A program made the translations under genes and the position numbers. The notes beneath the pieces were generated by a model. The model had not been told where the DNA came from. It saw only the letters and a program-made list of their open reading frames with translations, and made no database searches. A DNA stretch of 64,000 nt from Nemertoderma westbladi (taxonomy: Eukaryota; Xenacoelomorpha; Nemertodermatida; Nemertodermatidae), in NCBI GenBank assembly GCA_032718475.1, contig JAUCBJ010005370.1, forward strand, positions 1 through 64,000. Reading direction: 5' to 3'. Below are positions 22,352 through 34,200 of the stretch, in pieces (position 1 is the stretch's first letter; each line of letters opens with the position of its first letter).

Positions 22352-22848
22352 GAAAAAATATCTCAGTTTTTATGAGTTTCTCCGGGTTCGGACTCAACAT
22401 ACTGTATGACTCCCCTGTAGAGAAATATCTCAGTTTTTATGAGTCTCTGATTGCTCTTGGTTCGGACTCAACATATGACTCCCCTGTAGAGAAATATCTC
22501 AGTTTTTATGAGTCTCTGATTGCTCTTGGTTCGGACTCAACATATGACTCCCCTGTAGAGAAATATCTCAGTTTTTATGAGTCTCTGATTGCTCTTGGTT
22601 CGGACTCAACATATGACTCCCCTGTAGAGAAATATCTCAGTTTTTATGAGTCTCTGATTGCTCTTGGTTCGGACTCAACATATGACTCCCCTGTAGAGAA
22701 ATATCTCAGTTTTTATGAGTCTCTGATTGCTCTTGGTTCGGACTCAACATGACTCCCCTGTAGAGAAATATCTCAGTTTTTATGAGTCTCTGATTGCTCT
22801 TGGTTCGGACTCAACATATCACACCCCTGTAGAGAAATATCTCAGTTC
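22352..22848 (+). repeat. 69-bp minisatellite, about 7 copies
   Basis: The unit is TATGACTCCCCTGTAGAGAA, then ATATCTCAGTTTTTATGAGT, then CTCTGATTGCTCTTGGTTCG, then GACTCAACA. Copies are nearly identical. The first and last are diverged, and one has a 2-bp deletion at about 22749. Because 69 is a multiple of three, a 126-codon frame (repeating DSPVEKYLSFYESLIALGSD) is open. There is no start context, splice signal or homology, so I treat it as non-coding. Confidence 0.9.
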
Positions 22849-23154
22849 ACAGTTTGACGTGACGATTGCGGTACATCGTGCCAACATTTTGTTTATGGCA
22901 GTTAGTTTTTTTTAGAGTAACAACCTATTAATTGTATATTAATTGCTTTTAACAATACCGTTCCATATCGCGCATCACGCCGGAATGTAGGGCATATAGA
23001 AGGGTGTTTGAAAAGGTGGACTGGACACAGAAACATGGACAATGGACAGAGCAATCACGGGCGAGTTGCGTCACACAGCATGTCCACCTTTTTCAGCTTG
23101 TTGTCTACCTTTTTCAAATTTGAAAAAGGTGGACTGGGTTGAGAAAGAACAGGT

Positions 23155-23345
23155 AATAGATAGATATAGATAGATAGATTTATTTATACATTATGTAAAA
23201 CAATAACAAATACACCTAACAATGTACCGGTATAAAGGTATTGTCCAACATAACATATAGGATTACCCCTAAAGCTTTGCAGCTTATTTCCTAGGTTGTC
23301 CTTTATGTTACTTGGTTACAAATACAATAATGTAATGAAATGGTA
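23155..23345 (-). mobile_element. Retroposon 3' end, copy 2
   Basis: Reverse-complement relative of 13895-14092, with a (TAGA)n tail at its start (23157-23180), ATTATGTAAAACAATAACAA, TACCGGTATAAAGGTATTGT and ATTACCCCTAAAGCTTTGCA. The microsatellite tail defines its 3' end and minus orientation. Confidence 0.7.
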
Positions 23346-24117
23346 ATGGTAATGAAATGACCAATCAGATTGATTTGCACATTATATTGTACTGTAGCAG
23401 CTTTTTAAGTTAATTAGTTTTAAGGATTATTGTTATTATTATCCCATACAGTACTTACTGTGACCAACCGAAGTTGTCCAAGTAGAGTAGTTGAATAATA
23501 TGGGGCGAGCCACGAAGTCTGTGAGCTGAGCCTTAGCATCAATATTTGAACGTTAATATTCTAACACATTACACGTTAATTAATAACTACTGTATCTATT
23601 GTACGGTAAATATATGCTTTATTTAATGTACCGTTTGTCCAGAGATCTGTTATTAAACTGCCGCGCGCAGCGAGGTGGGTAAATAAGACAGATGAGGCGC
23701 AAAAAGGTCAATAAAGTATTTGATTTATTGTACAATTAATAGGCCCCTATGTAGTTTTATTGTTAAAATCATGCTTATTATTATTATAATTACTGTTCTA
23801 AAATAAATTGTTTAATAAATAAATTTTGTTAATATCGCACCAGTCGCGCCGCTTTTTTTCTTCATCCTTATACAGTAGTGATTTGTTTGTAGCTATGGAA
23901 ATCTGCCGTTGCAACGATTCTAAATAATATGTAAGATAATTATTAGTTTCGTTCAGAAATATATTACTTAATAAAAATATTAATATTGTATGTTCTCTTT
24001 ATCTATTAATAGTTTGATGTCATTTTACTATTGCGTAGCTACTCATTAAATAAACGAAATATTCCAGAATATTATATATATTACTGTACAGCGCAGTATA
24101 CAGCTGACTAATTGAAA

Positions 24118-24240
24118 ACCATGGCTTTCTTGAGACGCCTCAAGACACTTGCCTTGAAGTTGTAGCGGCGCAATTTTGTCGACCGATCGGAATAGGACTC
24201 TTAATGCAGCTGCTTCCAGCAGGCCGATTATAAATAGATA
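24118..24240 (+). mobile_element. Degenerate RTE-like LINE 3' end
   Basis: CCATGGCTTTCTTGAGACGC, AGCGGCGCAATTTTGTCGAC and TTAATGCAGCTGCTTCCAGCAGGCCGAT match the LINE 3' end (5250-5405) with internal deletions. It is older than the other copies. Confidence 0.7.
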
Positions 24241-24699
24241 ATTGAAACTTGAAAAAGGTGGACAGACCAATCACTACGAAATAGTATTGCTTTAATACGT
24301 TTCTGATTGGTCAGACTATTATCTACTGTATGTGTTATGTGCCTGTGTCCATGATTGCCGTGTCTATGTCCATGTCTTGATTGCGTCAAGAGTCCAGGAG
24401 TCTCCTATATTTTACTTTATTAAATCTAATTAAAAACATATTAAGTTATTGTTTTGTTTAATGAGTTCCTCTCATTCTGAGGCCTGGCCGGCTGTGACGT
24501 CAACATCCCTACTTCTATTGATACTTCCATATTATAAATTTTATACTGTACGAACTATACGAACACATGTGGTACAAACAGACGCGTATCTAGGAAACGG
24601 TAGGGTCCCACAGTTCCAGCAAATTGTAAATCAGTGCCAGTTATTTGTCATGACAAATTTATTATGTAGTTATCGGTAATATAAGTATACGTACTAATA

Positions 24700-25058
24700 T
24701 TAGGTACAGACAGACTGTCTGTCTTTCTGTCCGTCTGTCTGTCTGCCTGTTCGTCTGTAATGAAAAATTCATTCGTAAATAACTTTTGAAGATTTTAAAC
24801 ATTTTCAACCAAATTTTGTATGGGCATACTAGAGAAAAAGTTCCAATATTTTTGAAAGTTACGGGCAAATACCTCTCGAACTTTTCACTCCAGATCAAAT
24901 CGAACTTGTTTCTAACTTGCTTAAGTTCGCGTGCTGCGCGATGACCCACGAACGTGTTGAATTAGGATTAGTTGATACTGCCGGGGTGTAACCTCTTTTT
25001 GACCCACGAACGTGTTGAACTAGGATTAGTTGATACTGCCGGGGTGTAACCTCTATAG
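24700..25058. repeat. (GTCT)n tract, dispersed element end and 58-bp direct duplication
   Basis: A GTCTGTCTGTCTGCC-type microsatellite (24712-24757) is followed by AACTTTTGAAGATTTTAAAC and CAACCAAATTTTGTATGGGC and ends GTGCTGCGCGATGACCCACG. A 58-bp unit (GACCCACGAACGTGTTGAA.. to GGGGTGTAACCTCT) is then present twice in tandem at 24943 and 25001. The same CGCGC..CCACGAACGTG end recurs at 29582 and 31507. Confidence 0.7.
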
Positions 25059-25070
25059 TTCCTGTATACC

Positions 25071-27610
25071 CTCGAAACAGGAAAAGGGCCCCCTGGACTG
25101 ACAACGAAATTCAGAAGTGCCGAAATGACCTTCATAAGGCGCAGAAAGAGTCCCGACTCAAACAGACTACAGCGGCCAAGAATGCAGTTAAGGCTGCATC
25201 TACTTATTATCCAGGCCGTGGCCCATAAAATATAAATTTAAATACAGTACAGTAGCACAGGATAAAATACACGATCATAAAGACAACTGACTGACTGATT
25301 GACAATAGTTATTAAACAATACAATACATACAAATTACGATAAATAGATACGGGCCATAAGTATATTATATTAAAATTGATTATAGTATATACATATAAA
25401 TAGATTATAATGATCACGATTACAGTACAATAATTTAACTCAACATCATATTATTATTAATAAAGATTTACAGAGTCACCCATTTCCTGAATACGGGAAG
25501 TACCCGATAAGCGACAGGTGAAACATACTACACGCACAATGTCGTTGTCAGAAGCTCTAACCCTATCCAACAGGCTAGTGATAGATCTATGACGTATATG
25601 TACAAACATGGGAATATTTAAATGTGAACATGTCAAAGATATACTGGTGGGTTCATCATCAGTCATTCGTGGAATTTTAAACAACAACATAATAGAATTA
25701 TTATACGCAACTCTAAGCTCTACTGTAGGTCCCTGAACAGGCAGTACTCTGTTAATCTACAGGAGCTAATAAACCAACAGGTTGATGCCACCAATGATGC
25801 TGACGACAGCAGGCAATCATCCCAGTCATGGAAATCGATCAACTTGCTTACTGGGCGGAAAAGCCAACCAACCACCAAGGTTAAGGCTGAATCACCAGCC
25901 GATCGCCTCAATGGTTGGAAGGCCCACTTTGAAAAGCTCCTCAATAATGACAGGGTATTGCCTGATAACTTTATAGAAGTAAAAGTGTCTGAGTCTGTAC
26001 TCCGAGATATTCCCATTGGCGATATCTCCTTTGCAGAAGTGAAGGCTGCTGCAAAGAGCATTAAGACCAATCGTGCCAGTGGAGTAGATGGTGTTCCCCC
26101 TGAGGTCTTTAAAATACCTGAGTGTTTAAGGCTCATATATCCCATCATAGTAGACATGTACCGAACAACAAGAGTCCCACAAGAAATGACAACAAATAAG
26201 TTGGTGCCAGTTCCCAAGAAGGGCAACCTAACACTGTATGGTTCTTTTCGGGGAATCTCATTGATCTCGATTGCTGCAAAGCTATACAATAGGATTCTAT
26301 TAAATCGCATCAGGGATCCCATTGAGAGACTGCTCCGTGGAAATCAGAATGGGTTCCGTAAAGGTCGTGGGACCATGGAGCCCATTTTGGCACTTAGAAG
26401 GATAATTGAAGAATTATCAAAAAAGAAAGACAGGCATCTGGCTGTTATCTTTGTTGACTTCTTCAAGGCCTTTGATTCAGTCTCTCGCTCACGTATGTTC
26501 AGCATACTTTCATTATATGGGATTCCTGATGAAATTATTGCAGCAATCAGATCAGTATACGATGGCTCGACAACATTTGTGTCTACTGTTGACGGTGACA
26601 CAGAACCATTTGAAGTGTTATGGGGCGTCCTCCAAGGAGACACACTTGCACCATTCTTGTTCATTATTGTGGTTGACTATGTTCTACGCATGTCCTTAGA
26701 TCATCATAATGATGATGGGGTGATGATAAACTCCACCTACTGGCTCCAGAAGTCGAGGAAATCCTGCCAAGTACCTAACTGATCTAGACTTTGCTGATGA
26801 CTTAGGAGTACTCTCAGAATCATTAGAGGGAGCCAAACGGCTCCTCAGCTCATTAGAACAGGCTGCTTCTAGTGTTGGTCTTTTTATTAACTCCAGAAAG
26901 ACCAAAATTTTGACAGTTAACTTTGAAAGTCCTCAGCAAGTCTCTGATCGGATGAGCATAAGCTCAAAGGATGGTATGCTTGAGCATGTGGACGACTTCT
27001 GTTACCTGGGATCATGGATCCGGAAGTCAGGTGAGGACCTTCGAATACGTAAGGGAAAGGCATGAGCAGCCTTGAATAGGCTTTCCAGGATTTGGAAGTC
27101 ACCGAGAATTAATCGGAAACTTAAGGTCCGATTATTTAGAGCAGCAGTAGTTCCAGTACTCCTTTACGGGAGTCCATGTTGGGCTCTACTGCTGAGGACA
27201 CCAAATCTCTGGATGGCACATTCACAAGAATGCTACGCCGGGTTCATTGTGTCAAGTACAATGCACACATCTCCAACCGGACACTATATAACATTGGAGG
27301 TGTCTCATTGGTTCCCCCAATCTTGACACTAGAACAAAATCGCCTCCGCTTTGCAGGACATTGCTTTCGCCGTGAGGACCAGCCAGTGCATAATCTTGTA
27401 CTTTGGCAGCCTCATGGAGTGAATAAGCATGGTGGACAGCCCATGACTTTCTTGAGACGCATCTTAAAGGACACTGGCCTTGAAGATGCGGATGATCTAG
27501 CAAATGTCATGGGTGATAGGGAGTTGTGGCGGTGCAATTTTGTTGACAAGCCGGCACAGCATTTTAAAAATGCAGCTGTAATGCAGCATGCCGATCCTAG
27601 TAGTAGACTT
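25071..27610 (+). mobile_element. RTE-like LINE copy 3, longer, frameshifted, with a nested insertion
   Basis: The longest copy. It begins in the endonuclease-RT linker (RKRAPWTDNEIQKCRNDLHK, 25079-25140) and is interrupted at 25210-25695 by another insertion. It then runs through the full RT (FVDFFKAFDS at about 26451; GVLQGDTLAPFLF at about 26622) and the C-terminal domain to PAQHF near 27563. The (TAG)n tail is at 27598-27606. Lesions relative to copy 2 are an extra A near 26728, a TGA at 27063-27065 and a lost A near 27187. It has GAA where copy 2 has TAA. The high similarity of copies 2 and 3 suggests recent activity. 5' end missing. Confidence 0.88.
25211..25695 (-). mobile_element. Nested insertion in LINE copy 3 (probable 5'-truncated retroelement)
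   Basis: The LINE linker breaks at ACTTATTAT (25202-25210) and resumes at TTATTATACGCAACTC (25690 on), so TTATTAT flanks a roughly 480-bp insert. On its minus strand the insert opens with about 77 codons (reading LLFKIPRMTDDEPTSISLTC, then SHLNIPMFVHIRHRSITSLL and on to CRLSGTSRIQEMGDSVNLY-stop). An AT-rich 3' UTR-like stretch of about 245 bp follows. That layout (C-terminal codons, UTR, duplication) fits a truncated LINE of another family. The protein fragment was not recognised. Confidence 0.6.
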
Positions 27611-27880
27611 ATGTAGGCCTCCCGATGCATACTGTACCGGTGCACCGTTAGCAGACATACTCCATATACCGGTACTCTAGCTAAGCATAGACTTCTGTAG
27701 GCCTCCCGATGCATGCTGTACCGGTGCACCGTTAGCAGACATACTCCATATACCGGTACTCTAGCTAAGCATAGACTTCTGTAGGCCTCCCGATGCATAC
27801 TGTACCGGTGCACCGTTAGCAGACATACTCCACATACCGGTACTCTAACTAATCATAGACTTCTGTAGGCCTCCCAATAT
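27607..27880 (+). repeat. 84-bp tandem repeat, about 3.2 copies
   Basis: The unit starts ACTTCTGTAGGCCTCCCGAT and contains GCATACTGTACCGGTGCACC, GTTAGCAGACATACTCCATA and TACCGGTACTCTAGCTAAGC. Starts are at 27607, 27691, 27775 and 27859. It directly follows the LINE tail and is rich in TAGGCCT and ACCGGT palindromes. Confidence 0.9.
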
Positions 27881-29270
27881 GACAAAACAGTGTGTATAAT
27901 TAATTAATATCGGTACTTTAATTTTCAACAATATAATAACAATTTATGATAATAAAAGTAAAAGGTGTATAAAGTAGTTACAGTATTTACAAACAAGGTT
28001 AAATCACGTTTCGATATGATTACTGGATTACACGGCTGTAATCGAGTGGTGTATACTATTAAAGCACTACAGTACACTGACAACACCAAAATACGTAATA
28101 TTGCACAAATCACTTCACTAAATATTCTAAAGAGATACTAAAAAGGTTCATTAACGGATCCCCTGCATCAACCCTATGGAACGGGGTCGATGGTTTTAGA
28201 ATTTCAGTGTTTCAATTAAGGGGGGGGGGGGGGGGGGGGGTACCCCCTCCTTGGGTCAAATTGTTGGTTTTCTATTTCATCTGATGCAGAATTTAATGGG
28301 GAGTTCAAATCTTGAAACAGTTTGGCGAGATCTTTTTTAGTTCTCGAGTTATCCTGTCTTCCCGTCTATCAGTTTGTCCGTCAAAATTTAGAAGACAGTC
28401 AGACAGACAGGCTGTCAGACAGACATATTAGATGCCACCAAACATTAAAACTGACATCAGAAATGAAATCACTGACCCCGAAAACCCCCATATTGATAAT
28501 TTTAGTGAGTTGGTATGAAGCCATAGTGTCAAACGAAACATTACTGACCGATTAACAGACTACAGACAGTCAGGTTTGAGCGGGAAGGTTCAAATTTTAA
28601 AGCAAATTATCTCGGAATTACATTTCACGATATTTCCATTTTTCAAAATACTACTCCTCCGCCGTTTTTCACCCAAATTCGATAATTTATGGCTCGTTTG
28701 AAAGGATTTTTGAACATCTTGAAAAATTATCCAGCACTTTTTTGAAAAAAATTTTTTTTTTAATATTATTGAAAATTTTAATTAATTTTATTAATTTTAA
28801 TGAACACAACATAACAATCATATTGACCTACAACACGAAGTTTGAGCTGTTTAAGTGTGAGCCCCCCCCCCCTTAATAATTCAGTCGAGGGGGCCCTATT
28901 GCCCTATTGTTCGCTCTTCGCTGTCATTAATATATCGCTGTAAAGGGCGAGCTCTTAATAATTTTTATTCATTGTCAGAATAAGAAAGTGAAGTGATTTA
29001 AATTTAATTCGGGTAAACATCTCAACATAAACTTGAAAACATAAATATATAAAGACACTTAAAGCACCTTACAAGCTTATTGCCATGGAAGACAACTATG
29101 TTCATCATCTAATCAAAAGTGTAAAGGGTAGACTGTAGAATCCCTAAAATAGATAATATTATTATGGATATAATAATGTTATTTATTTATATGTTACTTG
29201 AAAGAGATAAAGCCTACATTACTCTAGTTTGGGGCTACAGACACAGTTAAGTTAAAACAAAAATAAACAT
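27880..29270. other. Intergenic AT-rich region with homopolymers
   Basis: Contains a 21-base G run (28220-28240), a C run (28862-28872), a (GACA)n-like stretch (28385-28425) and long A/T runs (28740-28800). No gene signal was seen; the small ORFs look random. Confidence 0.6.
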
Positions 29271-29275
29271 TAGGG

Positions 29276-29612
29276 ATTGTGGGGCGAGCCACGAAGTGAG
29301 CGAAGCCTTAGCATATGGGTATCATTAACGAGTTGTCTGACGTCGTCGTAATCTAATCTTTGATCGCTAATAACTCGTAAATCCTTCATGAAATTAAACC
29401 AAACTTGGTACTGGTACGTATGTAGTCCGTCAAAAGTTTAGAAAGAATATTAAGTTTGGACGAAATGAGACAGTCTGTCAGTCGGTACCGGTAGTTTCAG
29501 AGATTCAGACTTTTGATAAAAACCGAAATAAGTCGGTCAATCATTAATGAAATTAAACCAAACTTGGTACAGTACGTACGCAGTCTCGCGCTGCGCGAAG
29601 ACCCCACGAACG
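29276..29612. mobile_element. About 335-bp dispersed element bounded by GTGGGG-type ends
   Basis: It starts TGTGGGGCGAGCCACGAAGT then GAGCGAAGCCTTAGCATA and ends CTCGCGCTGCGCGAAGACCC then CACGAACGTG. The two ends are weak inverted copies (GTGGGG..CGAG). Internally, AAATTAAACCAAACTTGGTA occurs twice (29391, 29551). Partial relatives lie at 23498, 24770-24955 and 31498-31535, and the left end is the seed of the 68-bp minisatellite at 31965-34408. Probably a short inverted-repeat element of unknown class. Confidence 0.5.
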
Positions 29613-30025
29613 TGTATGCCTATTGCATTGGCGCAAACTGCTGGTTAAATGAAAAAAATGAAATTCAAAATTAGTGAAAGCAACAATCATTTAAGAATAT
29701 GAAAATCCGAAGCTCTAGTTCGCTCCCGAAATATTTCCTTTTCAGAAACTACTTTCTTATTTCCGGCTTTTTAGTGAAAAAATAAACAAATTAAATTAAA
29801 AGAAAAAATACTTGTGAGAGATTAATTGTATTCAGACAACTTAAATGTAAATAGTTGTAACAAGGGTTACATTCTTAGACAGCCAAACAATACCCAATTA
29901 ATTCCCGTGTATCTATAATGTATTAATTACTTAGATAATAAAGAGACTAACTGTACAGTACGACGAACAAATAAAGGCTCTTTATGTACTACAGTAGGTA
30001 ATGAATGTAGCGAGTCCCGACATTG

Positions 30026-31282
30026 CTAAAAAGGTGTTTTATCCACATCGCATCGAATAAAAATACAGTCATCCTTAAGAAATAAAGAGCGTGGATCATA
30101 TAACATGGAATGTGGGCAGAAAAGGGGACAGCCACTAGCGACGTTCATATCCGAAGTGGGTCTACAAAACGATGAACTACGGGGGTCAGTAATAAACGTG
30201 TCAACGAGATCCTTAGAGCGATTGCCTTGATTGATCAAAGTAAAAGTAATTTTCATCTCATCTAAAGGCCACTTTAGAACCGGGTCAAACTCTCCTCGAA
30301 CAATAACTAAGAACAGAGAGAGATGGGTGCCTCGGCCCAAACCGTCGCCATTGAGATAAACTCTGAGTCGCATTCGGTAGCCGAATGTATCGCTCGCGAA
30401 TACTGGCGAGTACAACGAATTCTCTAATCCACTGCTTGCCACTCCGATTTTACTCGTGAAATTATCGAGTCGCCAAACAAAAACGCCGTTAGTCGACACC
30501 GGTTTGGGATAAACTGAACTTTCTGGCGATCTATTGCGATGCTCTAGAACTGCTACCTGTTGTTTTAATTGACCCACATCACTAACTAACTTATCCACCC
30601 TGGCATAGTAAGTTAACAACTCTTTGTTAAAGAAAGCAAGAATATTTTCCATTCCGCTAATTCTAATGTCCAACTGTGATAAAAGTGAGTCTGAATTTGA
30701 AGCAGAGTTCGATGGCAGTGGATTTTGTGAGGCATTGAGATTATTACTAGTTCCAAGTGAATCTGAATTTGATAGTTTTGACGATGACTGCATTTTATTG
30801 TCTTCCATAGGTGGCTGAACTTCGGGGTTTCCCAACCCTTCTTGACCAACATTTACACCACCAAACACGTCCGCCAATCCATTCGCATCGTCAACTCGAG
30901 GAGACTCAGACCGAAACCGAGTGATCAACTCATCCACGTTTCGTTCCAATGCAGACAACCTTCGAGGCAATGAATGCTCCCCGGAATCACCGCCCGTCAG
31001 ATCTTTCAGTGCATCAAAAGTAAAGTACTTTGTCATTAAACCCCTAATGAGATGCAGCAACATCGCTAGATGCTGGGTTGTGTGCGTTTTATAATGGTCC
31101 CCTACCGTCCTTTTCGTCGGTTTCTCCGCGCACCCAAGCTGACTAAAGTCACAGTCTACCGGCATGTTGGGACACCGACCGTGCACTGGGTCTTGGTGCT
31201 CAACTAAAGTCGCTCTGTTTAGCCCCTTGTTCCCGCAGTAGTTGCATACAGTTGGGGATTTAGGGCAGGTCTTCGTATGATT
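30026..31282 (-). CDS. TRAF2: TRAF2-like exon 3 (zinc fingers, coiled coil, MATH domain)
   Basis: The acceptor TTATTTTTCAG precedes AATCAT; 418 codons run to the stop at 30026. Residues about 159-240 continue the Cys/His-rich TRAF zinc fingers (TCPKSPTVCNYCGNKG, CPNMPVDCDFSQLGC, then HYKTHTTQHLAMLLHLIRGL as in TRAF2). A short coiled coil follows (RRLSALERNVDELITRF), then a Ser/Asn-rich low-complexity linker, then a second coiled coil (LLSQLDIRISGMENILAFFN to QLKQQVAVLEHRN). The MATH domain covers the last 150 or so residues: GVFVWRLDNF, FGYRMRLRVYLNGDG, GRGTHLSLFLVIVRGEFDP, WPLDEMKITF, SSSFCRPTSDMNVASGCPLF, DDCIFIR. All hallmark MATH motifs are intact. Packing finger, coil and MATH into one exon is more compact than in vertebrates. 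Confidence 0.94.
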   Translation of the reverse strand, partial: NHTKTCPKSPTVCNYCGNKGLNRATLVEHQDPVHGRCPNMPVDCDFSQLGCAEKPTKRTVGDHYKTHTTQHLAMLLHLIRGLMTKYFTFDALKDLTGGDSGEHSLPRRLSALERNVDELITRFRSESPRVDDANGLADVFGGVNVGQEGLGNPEVQPPMEDNKMQSSSKLSNSDSLGTSNNLNASQNPLPSNSASNSDSLLSQLDIRISGMENILAFFNKELLTYYARVDKLVSDVGQLKQQVAVLEHRNRSPESSVYPKPVSTNGVFVWRLDNFTSKIGVASSGLENSLYSPVFASDTFGYRMRLRVYLNGDGLGRGTHLSLFLVIVRGEFDPVLKWPLDEMKITFTLINQGNRSKDLVDTFITDPRSSSFCRPTSDMNVASGCPLFCPHSMLYDPRSLFLKDDCIFIRCDVDKTPF

Positions 31283-34200
31283 CTGAAAAATAACAATAAT
31301 AAATGTATCTCAGTCAGTACGTGGGTTTGGGTTTTCTAACCCAGAATAAACAAAACTAAGCAGAGGTTGATAAATTATATCTTTTGGTCTTGGTTTATAT
31401 ATTTTATATCTTGGTTGAATTTTCTTAATTATTTATTTAAATTTCTTAAGTTCCGATTTTGGGATAGAATTGCTCAATTTTAATCTGTATCTGATAACTG
31501 AGCCTCGTCCTGCGCGAAGGCCCCACGAACGTGTTTCCCATCTAATAGGCAATATCAAGAATGCCAAGGAATGATGGAGCTGGAAGTATAGAGTGATGGA
31601 ATGCATTTTAACTAAATTACGTTTAGATCAATTAAAGACACATTTCTTAAAGCAAATCTCTTGAACTAATTAAAAACTATAATGGAATGGTGTATGGGGA
31701 TTACAGCTGTATAACTTTTAAGTCTAATTATTTAAATCTTATACTAGAAAATAATTCATATCCTTTATTGATGTTTTTACCCTAATCAACTTAATTAACT
31801 AATTAACTGCTATTATCTTAGCTTCTCGAAGGCCACACGGAAAGTCAACTTGGAAAATTTCTAAACTTTGGCCAGACTACATGTGTACAAAGTTTGGTTA
31901 AATTTTATTAACATTTGGCTGAGTTATTAACGTTTAAAATTGGACACAACAGAACAACAGACACACCAATTGAGTTAGTGGTACCTGTATGCTAAGCTCG
32001 CTTACTTTCGTCGCTCGCCCCACAACAGACTCACCGATTGAGTTAGTGGTACCTGTATGCTAAGCTCGCTTACTTTCGTCGCTCGCCCCACAACAGACTC
32101 ACCGATTGAGTTAGTGGTACCTGTATGCTAAGCTCGCTTACTTTCGTCGCTCGCCCCACAACAGACACACCGATTGAGTTAGTGGTACCTGTATGCTAAG
32201 CTCGCTTACTTAAGTCGCTCGCCCCACAACAGACTCACCGATTGAGTTAGTGGTACCTGTATGCTAAGCTCGCTTACTTTCGTCGCTCGCCCCACAGACA
32301 CACCGATTGAGTTAGTGGTACCTGTATGCTAAGCTCGCTTACTTTCGTCGCTCGCCCCACAACAGACTCACCGATTGAGTTAGTGGTACCTGTATGCTAA
32401 GCTCGCTTACTTTCGTCGCTCGCCCCACAACAGACTCACCGATTGAGTTAGTGGTACCTGTATGCTAAGCTCGCTTACTTTCGTCGCTCGCCCCACAACA
32501 GACACACCGATTGAGTTAGTGGTACCTGTATGCTAAGCTCGCTTACTTAAGTCGCTCGCCCCACAACAGACTCACCGATTGAGTTAGTGGTACCTGTATG
32601 CTAGGCTCGCTTACTTTCGTCGCTCGCCCCACAACAGACTCACCGATTGAGTTAGTGGTACCTGTATGCTAAGCTCGCTTACTTTCGTCGCTCGCCCCAC
32701 AACAGACTCACCGATTGAGTTAGTGGTACCTGTATGCTAAGCTCGCTTACTTTCGTCGCTCGCCCCACAACAGACTCACCGATTGAGTTAGTGGTACCTG
32801 TATGCTAAGCTCGCTTACTTTCGTCGCTCGCCCCACAACAGACACACCGATTGAGTTAGTGGTACCTGTATGCTAAGCTCGCTTACTTAAGTCGCTCGCC
32901 CCACAACAGACTCACCGATTGAGTTAGTGGTACCTGTATGCTAAGCTCGCTTACTTAAGTCGCTCGCCCCACAACAGACTCACCGATTGAGTTAGTGGTA
33001 CCTGTATGCTAAGCTCGCTTACTTTCGTCGCTCGCCCCACAACAGACTCACCGATTGAGTTAGTGGTACATGTATGCTAGGCTCGCTTACTTTCGTCGCT
33101 CGCCCCACAGACACACCGATTGAGTTAGTGGTACCTGTATGCTAAGCTCGCTTACTTTCGTCGCTCGCCCCACAACAGACTCACCGATTGAGTTAGTGGT
33201 ACCTGTATGCTAAGCTCGCTTACTTTCGTCGCTCGCCCCACAGACACACCGATTGAGTTAGTGGTACCTGTATGCTAAGCTCGCTTACTTTCGTCGCTCG
33301 CCCCACAACAGACTCACCGATTGAGTTAGTGGTACCTGTATGCTAAGCTCGCTTACTTTCGTCGCTCGCCCCACAACAGACTCACCGATTGAGTTAGTGG
33401 TACCTGTATGCTAAGCTCGCTTACTTTCGTCGCTCGCCCCACAACAGACACACCGATTGAGTTAGTGGTACCTGTATGCTAAGCTCGCTTACTTAAGTCG
33501 CTCGCCCCACAACAGACTCACCGATTGAGTTAGTGGTACCTGTATGCTAAGCTCGCTTACTTTCGTCGCTCGCCCCACAACAGACTCACCGATTGAGTTA
33601 GTGGTACCTGTATGCTAAGCTCGCTTACTTTCGTCGCTCGCCCCACAACAGACACACCGATTGAGTTAGTGGTACCTGTATGCTAAGCTCGGTTACTTTC
33701 TTCGCTCGCCCCACAACAGACTCACCGATTGAGTTAGTGGTACCTGTATGCTAAGCTCGCTTACTTTCGTCGCTCGCCCCACAACAGACTCACCGATTGA
33801 GTTAGTGGTACCTGTATGCTAAGCTCGCTTACTTTCGTCGCTCGCCCCACAGACACACCGATTGAGTTAGTGGTACCTGTATGCTAAGCTCGCTTACTTT
33901 CGTCGCTCGCCCCACAACAGATCGACAGAACAACAGACACACCGATTGAGTTAGTGGTACCTGTATGCTAAGCTCGCTTACTTTCGTCGCTCGCCCCACA
34001 ACAGAGCAACAGACACACCGATTGAGTTAGTGGTACCTGTATGCTAAGCTCGCTTACTTAAGTCGCTCGCCCCACAACAGACTCACCGATTGAGTTAGTG
34101 GTACCTGTATGCTAAGCTCGCTTACTTTCGTCGCTCGCCCCACAACAGACTCACCGATTGAGTTAGTGGTACCTGTATGCTAAGCTCGCTTACTTTCGTC

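Larger units (their letters stand above)
22990..24300. other. Intergenic with short inverted repeats around a GAAAAAGGTGGAC word
   Basis: GAAAAGGTGGACTGGACA (about 23007), GTCCACCTTTTTCAGC (about 23080), TTTGAAAAAGGTGGACTGGG (about 23117) and TTGAAAAAGGTGGACAGACC (about 24248) occur in both orientations, including a hairpin at about 23080-23136. They may be ends of a degraded inverted-repeat element. A TGGGGCGAGCCACGAAG fragment sits near 23501. No genes. Confidence 0.5.

Noticed and set aside
22372-22752. 126-codon frame DSPVEKYLSFYESLIALGSD repeated
   Set aside because: It is a 69-bp minisatellite whose unit length is a multiple of three. Frames break at the first indel and there is no gene context.
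27252-27813. Minus-strand frames over the LINE end and 84-bp repeat (83 and 133 codons)
   Set aside because: Opposite-strand shadows of LINE coding sequence running into the tandem repeat.
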